Assembly (NCBI GenBank): GCA_032622095.1
Contig: CP136066.1
Location: forward strand, 233,062,961-233,126,960
Direction of reading: 5' to 3'
Source of the DNA: Siphonodentalium dalli
Lineage: Eukaryota; Mollusca; Scaphopoda; Gadilida; Siphonodentaliidae
DNA: 64,000 nucleotides
In this document: positions 10,263-20,869 of the stretch, piece by piece
Layout of the letters: each line of letters opens with the position of its first letter
Numbering within the stretch: the stretch's first letter is position 1
Made by a program: the position numbers and the translations under genes
The notes under the pieces: generated by a model
What the model saw: the letters and a program-made list of their open reading frames with translations, nothing else
What the model was told of the DNA's origin: nothing
Databases searched by the model: none

Positions 10263-10850
10263 ACTATGTCATTACTAGAGGAAGGGGCACGCAATATAAG
10301 CACGAGATCTAACTCATTAATAGAGGAAGGGGGTGAGACATATAAACACGAGATCTAACTCATTATTAAAGGAAGGGGCACGCAATATAAGCACGAGATC
10401 TAACTCATTAATCCTTTACCCAACAAATAGGCCAAAAACGCCCAAATAAAGCTTCAACGGCCTAAAATATCTTCGGTCTGTCTCAATAACACCATACACA
10501 TATGGATATCATTGGAACCGGTTCATTGACCACATTGTGATGGTTACAGTTATGCCATGTGCCAATGCATTCTCTTATATATGCGAGTCGACCATAGGTC
10601 GCCTCGCATATATAAGAGAATGCATTGGCCTAAAAAAAATCTTTTTTTAACACTTTTAACCATTTTTTCTTACATTCTTTAACAATTTTATAATTTTTAA
10701 TGTGTTAAGCCAATGCATTCTCTTATATATGCGAGGCGACCTATGGTCGACTCGCATATATAAGAGAATGCATTGGCACAGGGCCGTTCTGTTGGGTAAA
10801 GGGTTAATAGAGGAAGGGGGTGAGAAATATAAACACGAGAAGTAAACATG
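10263..10850. repeat. 45-bp tandem repeat, four units, split by a transposon
   Basis: GAGGAAGGGG-type units start near 10,278, 10,323, 10,368 and 10,810. Subtracting the 396 bp of insert plus duplicated TTAA brings the last unit into phase. An uninterrupted unit (AACTCATTAATAGAGGAAGG near 10,310) shows the original target sequence. Confidence 0.8.
10408..10807 (-). mobile_element. TTAA-flanked piggyBac-like MITE, copy 3
   Basis: TTAA at 10,408-10,411 and 10,804-10,807. The left terminus reads TCCTTTACCCAACA, one change from the other copies. Hairpin arms are at 10,561-10,629 and 10,709-10,777. It is inserted in a tandem unit whose neighbour preserves the empty site, so the TTAA duplication is directly demonstrated. 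Confidence 0.85.
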
Positions 10851-10855
10851 CCTTA

Positions 10856-11222
10856 ATATATAGTGTGCCTGTCATTTGCAGAATGAGGTCCCCAGAGGGT
10901 GAATTTAGTGATGCTATCCCACATAGCGGGCTAACACAACCAAATTCACCCTCCGGGGACCTCATTCTGCTTAGGTCTCATCTTCTATGGGAGACATAGA
11001 CTCAGATTGAAGTTCCCAAATGGTGAATACTCTGATGTACACCCATTGGGAACCTCGATTATGCAATGTGTCGTCTGCCAATTTGGGGATATAGAGAAAC
11101 TAAACTAAAAAAGAAATAGAATTTAAGTGAAGAAGGTTCTATAGAAATTTGATAATAAAGAAACTATCCAGAGAAGATGATGCATAAGCAGAATGAGGAC
11201 CCCAGAGGGTGAATTTAGTGCT
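10856..11222 (+). mobile_element. hAT-like MITE with hairpin arms, copy B, right end lost
   Basis: The left arm (10,878-10,970) is a full palindrome preceded by TAGTGTGCCTGTCATTT. The body matches copy E, including CCCATTGGGAACCT and the TGTCGTCTGCCAATT stretch. The right arm begins at 11,188 and stops after about 35 bp, where sequence switches to another MITE family. Confidence 0.7.
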
Positions 11223-11534
11223 GTGAACATGTTGTTTTTGTTGAGTTGCCAACGTGTTTTTGTGCTTAAGTTTCATCTGGATTGTAGTGCAAAGTGTATT
11301 ATTTTCAATGGAGGGCGAATGACTCTATATCTGATAGATAGAGTTATTCCCTTCCATTGGAAATACATTTTTAGTTTGAATTCGGTTGCATTCTGGGAGC
11401 CATAACTGGGGAAATCTTTCTAAGATTTCAGCTGTTTTCTATTTCTCTATTTTATGGCATAGATTGTTATTAAAATCGTATATCAAGGCACTATAAAAAA
11501 TAATCGGTGATCGAAAATTAAGTGGACCTTTAAG
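11223..11534 (-). mobile_element. MITE with AAAGGTCCACTTAATTTTCGA end, partial
   Basis: Ends TCGAAAATTAAGTGGACCTTT. It contains a central 55-bp hairpin (11,306-11,360) of the form CAATGGA...AACTCTAT / ATAGAGTTATTCCCTTCCATTG. Matches 16,051-16,527, parts of 38,022-38,933 and 54,501-54,750. Its left part abuts the truncated hAT-like copy B. Confidence 0.7.
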
Positions 11535-12017
11535 TGTGTTCGTACGTATTAACCTTTTCTTTTGTGAATACTTATTATTACTTAGGAAATGTTCAGATAA
11601 TAAGTTCAACAAACTATTGTAATGTTTATCGTGTTGCTGTCTTGTCAACTTGCTAACTAGCTTCGCACAGCATTTTGAGTTTACTTTAAACGTGTCAAGG
11701 TCGTTTCTCACCTCAGGACGAACCGATTGGTGCACAATTTTTAGTACGAAATTTTTAGTCTTCAAAAATCACAAGTTTGCAATGTGGGACTTTTTGGGAC
11801 TTTTTATGTGTTGTTTGGTGAACGTTTCTATACATCATGGCGGTGACAGAAATTCTGTTGCAATTAGTGTGAGGTTGAATCACTATATTGACTGGACTAA
11901 ACGACCATTAGGCCAACTGATGACCATTTCAGTCTAAATATTTGGACCATTAGGCACACAGCCATTGGGTCGTTTGTTGAACATATTATCTAAACACTCC
12001 CCATCCCATGAATTATA
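11535..12017. other. Unannotated stretch with a 60-70 codon minus-strand frame
   Basis: A minus-strand frame upstream of 11,765 reads through about 65 codons (RPEVRNDLDTF..., LTRQQHDKHYNSLLNLL...) before running into the MITE end. It is not obviously low complexity and could be a fragment of coding sequence, but I cannot assign a family. Confidence 0.25.
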
Positions 12018-12167
12018 TCTAGTGTGTATTAGTGGATACCGAAAATTGTCTCATGAGTGACCGAGACAAAATGTCTATTTTTCGCGAGTGGCTTGCCATA
12101 AGCGAAAATAAACATTTGTCTCGGACACAAATGAGATAATTTTCGGTATCCACTCAAAAACACTAGA
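12018..12167. mobile_element. Hairpin MITE
   Basis: TCTAGTGT at the left is matched by ACACTAGA at the right. The stem proper (12,031-12,154) pairs AGTGGATACCGAAAATTGTC with its inverse and continues through GAGACAAAATGT and TTTTCGC to a loop of about 16 nt. Confidence 0.75.
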
Positions 12168-12391
12168 TTTTATTTTTATTTTTCGCATGCTTTGGACATG
12201 CCCATAATAAACCGGTTACACTCAAATATAATACTGCATAATATAATTATACTAATGCTACTATGTATGGTTAACATTTAAAAATTCGATGAAATTCAAG
12301 AAATTCAGTTACATCATAGACGTCCGAAACGTGAACAGGCAAAGCTACAATGAAAGTGTAACTTTCTAATATCTTCTCTGCTAGCGGTTAT

Positions 12392-12528
12392 CGTTATCTT
12401 CGGCAACATCGGAGATAGATTTAATACCTGGATGTCGATTTTGAACCCCAAGGCGGAGCCGAGGGGTTCAAAAAGAGACATCCAGGTATTAAATCTCCAC
12501 GTACCCCACGATGTTGCCGGAGATAACG
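12392..12528. mobile_element. Hairpin element
   Basis: The left arm contains CGTTATCTTCGGCAACATCG, GATTTAATACCTGGATGTC and TTTTGAACCCC, all found inverted in the right arm. The loop is about 13 nt (AAGGCGGAGCCGA). The right arm carries a short insertion (ACGTACCCC). No flanking duplication is evident. Confidence 0.75.
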
Positions 12529-13049
12529 ATTTTGTCCCCACAACAATAACAATGTCTCCTTAATTTAAGTGTGTTTTTCATAGGTTATCCGATTAATTCA
12601 CACCAATAAGAACTAGAATGCACTCAGAGAGATGCCAACGTGCGCAAAAATGTAATAAACAATAATTTAACAAATAATTTCACTGTATTTTACTTAATTT
12701 ATTTAATTTAATGTTAGCAAAAAAAGACAATTACCATTTCTCATTTCATCACAGATAAAAGGCAAATTACTATATTAATCATTTAAGTAATTAAAACCAA
12801 TTCCATGTTGCCGAAAGGATGAAACTTTAATATCGATTACATTTTTTTCAGCGGCATATTTTGATTTTCATTTTCCGATAGTCAAAGTTGACCAAAGGAG
12901 CAATTATAAGAAATAATTAATGCCATTGGTATACATATTGATAGCAGCCAATATGCAACAATAAATATCAATAATTAATCAATAACGATCATTTTATGTA
13001 ATAATAAACTCTTCAAACGGTGTTTGTGTCAACAAATGCGTTTTGTTTT
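12529..13049. other. AT-rich unannotated stretch
   Basis: Very AT-rich, without coding frames or clear repeats. Confidence 0.3.
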
Positions 13050-13900
13050 GTGTTACATGTACGTCATTCGTCGTATTTGACCCGGAACTCGGCTGAAGGT
13101 TAGGCTATTCAGCCTATTGCGTCGAATTACGAAATCGCGTTTTGAATGTCTCTCTTTTCCCGCACGATAAAAAGAGGTCTTCGCACGAACCAAAAAATGA
13201 TAAAACTTCCCAATTATAAGTAAAAATACACAAATGAAGGAGTCTATGTAGGTCCCGAAGGAGTCTATAGACTCTTTGATGTAGAGTTCTGATGGAGAAA
13301 ATGTAGGTCGATCTATTTTTGTCATAACTCTGACGTATTTTGACCTGGGAGAAAAAATCGAAATCGAGGCTCACTACGAGCATGCCAGTTTTAAATATAG
13401 AAACAGGGAATCCCGACAAATGGCGATATCGGCGACAAACAAATAATCGAAAACAACACATAAAATAAACATAGCAAAAACGCGGCACAGTAAAAATGTC
13501 AGAACGCCACGAGGTTTTACGTCGTTTTTGGTGACGTCATGGAGTGAAACGGAGTAGGGTGACACCAAGCTATGTACGAATCTGTCTGATCGCCATACTG
13601 TTGCGCGAGCGCACGTAACAATTCGGTAGCTGACCTAAGGACCCGGCGTCAGGTGACGTCAAATTCGGCGTGCGAGAGCAACGTCACGATTGGTGGAAAC
13701 TGCCAGTTCAAGGGTCATTCATATACCCCCGATGTTTCACGTGCTCATATACCCCCGATGTTTGGCGCACGTTCTCTTATTCCCCGCTGTCAAGGGTGAA
13801 GGGGGACATGGTGATTTAAACGTGGTGTTGTAGCCAATCAGATTGCTAGTTACAACCGGATGTGGGGACAACAATTATTATCTGTCAGCAATTTCTTTAA
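13050..13900. promoter_or_regulatory. CpG-rich island-like stretch with two CRE palindromes
   Basis: Between about 13,500 and 13,700 CpG is far denser than around it (GCGCGAGCGCACG, CCCGGCGTC, TTCGGCGTGCG). The CREB/ATF palindrome TGACGTCA occurs at 13,532-13,539 and 13,654-13,661. CATATACCCCCGATGTTT is repeated at about 13,720 and 13,745. A 124-codon minus-strand frame (13,488-13,114) has no recognisable domain. This could be a promoter or first-exon region, but no gene is visible beside it. Confidence 0.2.
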
Positions 13901-14433
13901 TAATCTATTGTTGAGCGTATAATAAAATTCCTTCTGCACTTGTATTATCTGCCGTTCACTTATATTACCTGCACATCCCTCTAAATAAATAATAGACCAT
14001 TCCAATGTACAGTTTCTTAACTTGGTGGGAGAATCTATTTAGTATACAAAGGGTTACACAGGTCACGTGGGATGTTGCGTTCAAATTAACCGTGACAGAA
14101 ACCACATTGACTGCCTCTTACTCTTACCACACGAGCCGCACTTGATGTCCTTAATCCTTTCTATGGACGGCTTAGAACAGACTTCAAAGCGTTTATCAAT
14201 GGGCACCGCGCGCGCCACTGTGCAACAACCATTAATACACAAAGCAGGACCATTGAGAACATGCATCAACGAGAGGATATATTCACACTTGAGTTAAAGC
14301 CACGACTCAGTTAAATCCTGCTGTTTTATAAGTGATACTTTAATACACTTTCAGTCGCCTTCGAACTAAAGGAGAATACAAACTTTGTGTGGCGTTTTAC
14401 GGGCGGATGGTGGCGTTACACGGGCGGATGGAT
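13901..14433. other. Unannotated stretch
   Basis: Overlapping frames on both strands at 14,067-14,297 encode no known domain. Nothing else recognised. Confidence 0.3.
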
Positions 14434-14499
14434 CGAGACTAATTAGTATAATCGGTCGTCATTATATCGTTACTTTGAGGCGAATTTAGACCCGGAAAA

Positions 14500-14634
14500 C
14501 CCTGTGCCAATGCATTCTCTTATATATGCGAGTCGCCTCGCATATATAAGATAATGCATATATAAGATAATGCATATATAAGATAATGCATTGGCCTAAC
14601 AATTTTAATATATAAGAGAATGCATTGGCACAGG
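14500..14634. mobile_element. Rearranged, shortened hairpin-arm element
   Basis: Starts CCCTGTGCCAATGCATTCTC and ends with its inverse GGCACAGGG, but the spacer is nearly gone. The first arm lacks the CGACCATAGGTCG tip and has three short repeats of ATATATAAGATAATGC. The second arm is reduced to one half-stem. Confidence 0.75.
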
Positions 14635-14676
14635 GTATTACTATTCTTCCAACTTTCATAAAAAATAAAAAATAAC

Positions 14677-14752
14677 CCACATGGAGCCTCACACAGATGG
14701 AAGCTTGCACTGTGGAGTGTCATCTGCTGCAGTCAATGTGGGGCTCTCTGTG
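14677..14752. repeat. Single unit of the 88-bp hairpin repeat
   Basis: Runs from CCCACATGGAGCCTCACACAG to TGTGGGGCTCTCTGTGGG, inverted ends of a small hairpin. Compare 9285-9603 and 63,776-63,860. Confidence 0.65.
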
Positions 14753-14956
14753 GGATACTAATTAGTATAATCGTCGTGATTATATCGTTACTTTGAGGCG
14801 AATTTCGATCCGGATAATGTATGTTGACCGTTGTATTATTTTGGTGAATTGGAAAGTTGTGGCTTCGATTTGAAGGTCTTGGTCGCACAGACGATTAAAA
14901 AACGCTCATAATTATAGTTAAAAAGCTATACATGTACATTTAGAAATGTTCAGGTC

Positions 14957-15395
14957 ATATACACCCTGGTCAAGTGGTCCTGCTAATGTGCTATGATGTT
15001 AACAAAAAGTACCGTTACATTTTTAAAATTTGTCTTTTGTGGGCGGTATTCCGATAAACTGAACGTATACAGGGAAAGCCATTATGCGTATCAAACATTC
15101 AAAACATATTTATGGCGAAATATTTTTAATACTGCATGGTTGTATTAATTGTTGAAAATCGACTATAATTAACCACGATGGTTATTCAAGTCATTTCAGA
15201 AACGCCAGCGCAGGCATTTTTTGAATTTTTCAAATATATATATGTTACTGAATGTTTCATACAGACACTGTTTTTTCTCGAATCGCTCGGATTAGTCAAA
15301 CACCGCGAAAATAACGCTACTATATCGTAACGCCATCAGTTAGCTCTACCAGCATCATAGCATATTAGCAGGACCACTTGACCAGGGGTGATATA
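14957..15395. mobile_element. MITE with 40-bp terminal inverted repeats
   Basis: The left end CACCCTGGTCAAGTGGTCCT (14,962) continues through TGCTAATGTGCTATGATG. The right end (to 15,390) is its inverse, with one extra G. ATATA flanks both sides (14,957-14,961 and 15,391-15,395), a candidate target duplication. No coding capacity. Confidence 0.7.
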
Positions 15396-16050
15396 GAACA
15401 GTGCCGTATCACCAATTGATGTGTCACCCGGCAACCTTCATGTAATTGGGCAATAGAGAACCGATACACTGGATGTCACCACGACAACCTGCTACAGTTG
15501 TGTTACCCATTAGACTGTATCACTTAATCAATTGGAAGATTATCATACTATAAATTTGATTCTCATGACGCTCCAGTTACAAAATGAATTTGGGCTTTTG
15601 AATTAGATTTCCGATTTTAAGGTAAAAAAAAACTTTGGTAAAAGTTTGGCCCAATGAAATTTTTTTTTGCCATTTTCGAAAAAAAAATTTGCCTATGACA
15701 GCATGAACACTGAACCACACTATATTCTCGTTGATTTATCATCTACCAAAGCTTCAAAGCAAATAGATGCCCACATAATCCATCGGATGATGCATCATTC
15801 TCGCTATCCCTAACATTGGGCAAACGGCGATGCCATATATGCTTTTTGTCCACTTGCGCCTGTCTTAGTAAATCACATCAATACAAAAAAGTAACGTGCG
15901 TTCGTCGGTGTGTCGGGCATCCATTATGATAATGACATCTTCTATAAATGCTCATCATATATTTGAATAATATGATTAGAAATTAAATAAGACACAGAAA
16001 CAGTAAACAGTAAACAGTAAACATGTACAATGTTATAGTCGAAATACACT
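15396..16050. other. Unannotated stretch
   Basis: AT-rich with runs such as (GTAAACA)3 at about 16,000-16,022. No gene recognised. Confidence 0.3.
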
Positions 16051-16527
16051 TAAAGGTCCATTTAAATATTGAGTCACCAACCATTTTTTTTATAGTGCCT
16101 TATACGGGTTTAATAACAATCTATGCCATAAAATCTGATTAAAACACTATAATGTATCACCATTTGAAACGTCTTACTCTCTCAGAAGATGCCCATAGAG
16201 AATAGAAAACAGCTGAAATCATAGAAAGATTTCCCCCGTTACGGGTCCCAGAATGCACCAGAATTCCGACTTATAATGTGTTTGCAATGGAAGGGAATAA
16301 CTCTACATCTTAAGATATAGAGTTATTCCCCTTCCATTGGAATTGATGAAACTTGACCGCTGAACACTAAGTCGGTATCTCAACAAAACACGTTCACAGT
16401 TTTATTACAACTAATAAGTTGACAATGTTTTGGAACTTTATCTTCCAAATGGTATGTATATACAATGTAGTATGGCATATATTTATATAAAATTATCTGG
16501 GGGTTCGAAAATTAAGTGGGTCTTTAA
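16051..16527 (+). mobile_element. MITE with AAAGGTCC...AATT ends, complete copy
   Basis: Starts TAAAGGTCCATTTAAATATTG and ends TTCGAAAATTAAGTGGGTCTTTA, imperfect inverted termini. The 55-bp hairpin at 16,285-16,339 (CAATGGAAGGGAATAACTCT and its inverse, around CTTAAG) is the family's internal landmark. Possible TTAA or TA target is ambiguous because the termini themselves are TA-rich. Confidence 0.7.
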
Positions 16528-16765
16528 ATCCAGATGGCATCCATTTTGAAATTCCAGGACATTTTGGCAAAGCGTGCCACATGACCATTAGTTATGAGGA
16601 AATGTGGGAACAGATTGTGCATTAACTAATGATCAAAATGGTGAGAAATATATAGGTGAATTTCTTATAGTAGTATATTGTGTCGGCACGTAACTTTATT
16701 TTAATAACGGGTAGCGGACCGCATTACTTTAACCCTTTGATCACGGGAGCTGAACTGGCGCAACA

Positions 16766-17196
16766 TTAACCCATTACCCAACAGAACGGCCCTGTGCCAA
16801 TGCATTCTCTTATATATGCGAGTCGACCATATGTCGCCTCGCATATATAAGAGAATGCATTGGCTTAACACATATTAAAAATGATAAAATGTTAAAAAAT
16901 GTAAGAAAAAATTATAAAATTGTTAAAGAATGTAAGAAAAAATGGTAAAAAGTGTTAAAAAAGATTTTTTTTAGGCCAATGCATTCTCTGATATATACGA
17001 GGCGACCTATGGTCGACTCGCATATATAAGAGAATGCATTGGCACAGGGCATAACTGTAACCATCACAATGTGGTCAATGAACCGGTTCCAATGATATCC
17101 ATATTTGTATGGTGTTATTGAGACAGACCGAAGATATTTTAGGCTGTTGAAGCTTTATTTGGGCGTTTTTGGCCGTTTTGTTGGGTAAAGGGTTAA
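16766..17196 (+). mobile_element. TTAA-flanked piggyBac-like MITE, copy 4
   Basis: TTAA at 16,766-16,769 and 17,193-17,196. Ends are CCCATTACCCAACAGAACGG and inverted CCGTTTTGTTGGGTAAAGGG. Hairpin arms are at 16,796-16,864 and 16,975-17,043. It is followed after 4 bp by another copy of the hairpin-arm element. Confidence 0.8.
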
Positions 17197-17200
17197 AGAC

Positions 17201-17565
17201 CCCTGTGCCAATGCATTGTCTTATATATATGCGAGTCGACCATAAGTTACCTCGCATATATAAGAGACTGCATTGGCCTAATAATTGTTTATGAATTTTT
17301 TTTTATCAATTTTTCTTACATTCTTTAACAATTTTTATAAATTTTTTTTATAATATTTTCTTACATTTTACAACAATTTTTATAATTTGTTCTTATATTC
17401 GTTAACAATTTTATCATTTTTATCATTTTTTCTTACATTCTTTAACAATTTTTATTATTTTTTATTATTATTACATTCTTTAACAATTTTTATAAAAAAA
17501 ATTTATAATATTTTCTTACATTTTACAACAATTTTTATAATTTGTTCTTATATTCTTTAAAGTGA
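17201..17565 (-). mobile_element. Hairpin-arm element lacking its second arm
   Basis: One arm (17,207-17,277) begins CCCTGTGCCAATGCATTGTC. It leads into about 280 bp of AT-rich spacer expanded as repeats of TTTTTCTTACATTCTTTAACAA. The second arm is absent, the sequence changing abruptly near 17,565. Here the spacer is several times longer than in copies 1-4. Confidence 0.7.
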
Positions 17566-18350
17566 TGTGAAACGTAAATTGAACCTCACAATTGAGTTCC
17601 CTGCGTCATTCTGTGGGAAGAGTGAATAAAATAACTCAGATACACGAAATCCCCCATCCTGAAGTCAGTTTGTACACATTATACGGCCATTCGGCTAACT
17701 ATTTATATTCATCAATCGTCCCGATTAATCTCACCATAATAACACGAAAATACAAACCGATGCGTTGTCTTGTGCAGTCACGGAAATGCCCGAGCACTTC
17801 CGACTCGATTGGGATTGAATCGGGTTTCGTTCTCAGAAATGGCTTCTAGGGAGGATGACCGTTCGCTGGAATAGCGTCATGCACATCAGAATATTAAAGC
17901 GAAAAACAAATTGACATCGCAATCGGTAGTCAATTCGACAGGGAAGGAATAGAAAGGGAATTGTTGCGTGAAATCACAAACGGAAGAACATTGGCCGAGT
18001 TAGTGGCAAAGATTATAATCGAACAGTGATCGAGAGGTAATAATTCCAAAATGTTACTATTTATAGAAAATTGTAAGCGCATTGACCGAATTTTTACATC
18101 AATCTGGCCGCAAGCACAGTACCGTGCAGAAAGAGTTGTCTTACTTTTGTAACTCAAAACTGTTTAATTACATTATACCTGTACAATAGTACAAATAATT
18201 GGTATTCAATATGCCAGTACAGAACATTTGTTAGCTCATTGGCCATGAAATGTTTTTAATGGCAAATTCTGTTGTCAAGCTTTAGTAAGCACTATTCATT
18301 CTGATGGATGATAACTATAATGGAAAGCCTTTTTCACATGTATTAGCTAA
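17566..18350. other. Unannotated stretch
   Basis: Frames of 75-85 codons on either strand show no known domain. No strong repeat. Confidence 0.3.
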
Positions 18351-18925
18351 TTGCACATTAGCGTAAGTGAATTACAATTAAGCGTAATGTATTACACTCA
18401 GGTGTAATGAACACATATAAAGCGTACTTCACTTACGCTTAACCGTATGATGTAGATAAAGCATTACTCCTATGAGTAATAGAATTATGACTAGTGTGCT
18501 TAAGCGTAATTGATTAAAGTGTGCTTAAGCGTAATTGATTTACGCTTAAGCTCACTGGTCATTTATTTTCATTGATAGATTAATTACACTTAATCATAAA
18601 TGAATTATGCTTAAGCGATTATACGAGAAGCCGTTTTCACATTTATTCTGATTCTGCTTAATCGCAAATCATTTACGCTTAAGTGTAAATCATTTGCACT
18701 TAAGAGCAAATCATTTATACTTAAATACAAATCATATGCGCTTTAGCGGAAATAGTATGGGAGGCCCTTTTCACATTTATTATTTATTTGCGCTTAAGCG
18801 CAAATATTTGTGCTTAAGCATAAATCATTAAGTGCAAATATTTGTGCTTAAGCGTAAATCATTTGCGCTTAAGCACAAATATGTGTCTATCAATTTATTT
18901 GCGCTTAAGCGCAAATACCTAACAC
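18351..18925. repeat. Cluster of CTTAAG-centred palindromes
   Basis: More than a dozen short palindromes of the type ATTTGCGCTTAAGCGCAAAT occur, many degenerate (GCTTAAGCGTAAT, ACACTTAATCAT and so on). They alternate with GGAGGCCCTTTTCACATTTAT-like sequence. Further clusters are at 19,465-19,740 (repeated at 22,733-22,992) and 26,500-26,945. Confidence 0.8.
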
Positions 18926-18984
18926 TCCATTACATCCCTCTGATGTGAATGATTGAGTCCATCTCATATTATATTAGCATGGGC

Positions 18985-19390
18985 CCATAGTAATAGCCCC
19001 ATACAGACTCGAAGTTGAAGAAAAAACATATTTCCATATGCATATCAGCATCTCTGTCCCTGGTGTCCCAACATTTGGTGCCTCACTCCCAGAGCTCATG
19101 TATATTTTATTATCTCCTGCACAGATATATACCATTTCCATGGCCATAAATAGGGAATTAGGGGTTTCTGGGGTTTGCTTCCCTCATATGGTGTACTCAT
19201 TGACTTGAAGTTGGGGAAAAACCCCTATTTTCATAATATCAGCATCCCTGTCCCCAAGAATTTGTGTCGCCATCCCAGAGATATAGTATATTTTATAAAA
19301 GAGACATATCCTACACAGATCTATATCATTTCCATGGTCATAAAACAGATCTTGGGGTTTCTGGGGGATTGTTTCCCTCATATGGTGGGG
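18985..19390. repeat. Diverged direct duplication of about 195 bp
   Basis: CATATCAGCATC-CTGTCCC..., CCCAGAG..., ATTTCCATGG-CATAAA and GGGGTTTCTGGGG--TTG-TTCCCTCATATGGTG occur in order twice, ending at about 19,192 and 19,386. Confidence 0.7.
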
Positions 19391-20214
19391 CTATATCAAC
19401 TTTAGTGATGTGTTTAGGCCTGTGCCATGTAAAATTAATTCAGGGGGGATCATTGCATATTGATTTTTATTTGCGCTTAAGTGCAAATGATTTGCGCTTA
19501 AGCGCAAATATGATCTATTTGCTTAATTGCAAATGATAGAGGTTATTTGCGCTTAAGCGTAAATAAATAATAAATGTGAAAAGGGCCTCCCATATAATAG
19601 ATCACATTTATGGCAATTTTTATGCTAAAGCGCAAATATATTATTAGACACATATTTTTTACGCTTGAGCGCAATTGATTTACACTAATAAATAATATAT
19701 TTGAAAAGGCTGTCTCCCATGCGATTTCCTCTAAACTCAAATTTACTCTGGCAATAAGACATCAATCAAACATCGGTTTAGACTCCCCCATATACTACAA
19801 GAAAACTAAGATGCATGCATCAGGTCGGCCGTGAACTATCTACCATAGAATTGTTGTAGCTATCGATTATACATTTTGAAACACCTGTCTGTATGTATGT
19901 ATGTATGTGTGTTTGCGTGAATGCATGTGTGTATGTGTTATAGACTCTAACACTGCTCGAATTTGGTATTTAACGTGTCAACTTGACCTCGCTCATAGGC
20001 ATGTTTCTGGACCTTGACCGATCCGACTAAAAATTTGTGTGTAGGACTACTTCGATCCCGGGAGCAATATGGACGGGTCCAATTTCACGTGGGACCATGT
20101 TCTCGAACGTGCTGATATAGGCATGTTTCTGGACCAATTGAACAATAGTTTGGTCAGACGCTGTATATACTGGGTACTGTCCAGATGGAGGCGATCACAA
20201 AAAAAATCCCTAAC

Positions 20215-20760
20215 TAGCCCGAACGAAGTCGAGTATATCAGCTAGTTTAATATATATTTTGGACATTTGTCTGTCTGTTTGTCTGTTAGCTATGGCCGGG
20301 AAAACTGCCGGACAGATTTGACGAAATTTGATACCTAGGGGAAATTATTTCCAGGGAGTATTTTGGACGGGTCAAATCTTGATCCCGACCTGACTTTGAC
20401 ATTCAAAAAGATCAATTCAAGGTCAAATCTGGTAAAACGGAAGTATTTCAACGAAATTTGATACCTACTGTTACTTTTGTCCCAGGAGTGTTTCGGGTGG
20501 GTCAAATCATGACCCTGACCTGATCTTGACATTCAAAATTGTCAATTCAAGGTCAAATCGGGTATAAAGCCGGGCGGATTTCGACGGGTACTTTTGTCGT
20601 GACTTTTGTCCGGGGAGTGTTTTGGACGGGTCAAATCGTGACCCCGACATGAGCTTCACCTTTAAAATAGTCAATTCAAGGTTAAATCGCGCATTTCTCC
20701 GAAAATCAGAGGGGAACATCCCGGACGAAGTGGGGTCCACGAGCTACTATTATATATTTC
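20215..20760 (-). repeat. CTTCGTCCGGG-type dispersed repeat (also 23,467-24,012)
   Basis: Read on the minus strand it starts with GTGGACCCCACTTCGTCCGGG. It passes three degenerate units of about 130 bp (GGTATCAAATTTCGT..., TTTGACCCGTCCAAAA, TTTGACCTTGAATTG) and ends in a CAGACAAACAGACAGACAAA simple stretch and TATATATTAA. The order of a CTTCGTCCGGG start, TACCAAATTTC, ACAGACAGA and an AT tail is also seen at 29,388-30,112. It is probably an interspersed retroelement-like repeat; class unknown. Confidence 0.45.
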
Positions 20761-20869
20761 TAGATTTAGTTACAAACTAAATACCTGTATATTGTACAAA
20801 GAAATGTTTGACAAATATATCTGTATCAATATTACCATACGGGTCATTAAAATAGATACGACGAAACAA

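Larger units (their letters stand above)
14434..14818. repeat. 62-bp direct repeats bracketing hairpin insertions
   Basis: ACTAATTAGTATAATCG...CGTTACTTTGAGGCGAATTT...CCGGA occurs at 14,436-14,498 and 14,755-14,815 with few differences. Between the two copies lie a rearranged 69-bp-arm hairpin element (14,500-14,634) and one 88-bp-family unit (14,677-14,752). Confidence 0.75.

Noticed and set aside
13114-13488. 124-codon minus-strand frame, Phe/Arg-rich
   Set aside because: No recognised domain and two overlapping alternative frames; not enough to call an exon.
14486-14723. Recurring peptide LCQCILLYMR.../YKRMHWHRV in many frames across the window
   Set aside because: It is the translation of the 69-bp hairpin arm of the mobile element, not a protein family. 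Gene predictions containing it should be treated as repeat-derived.
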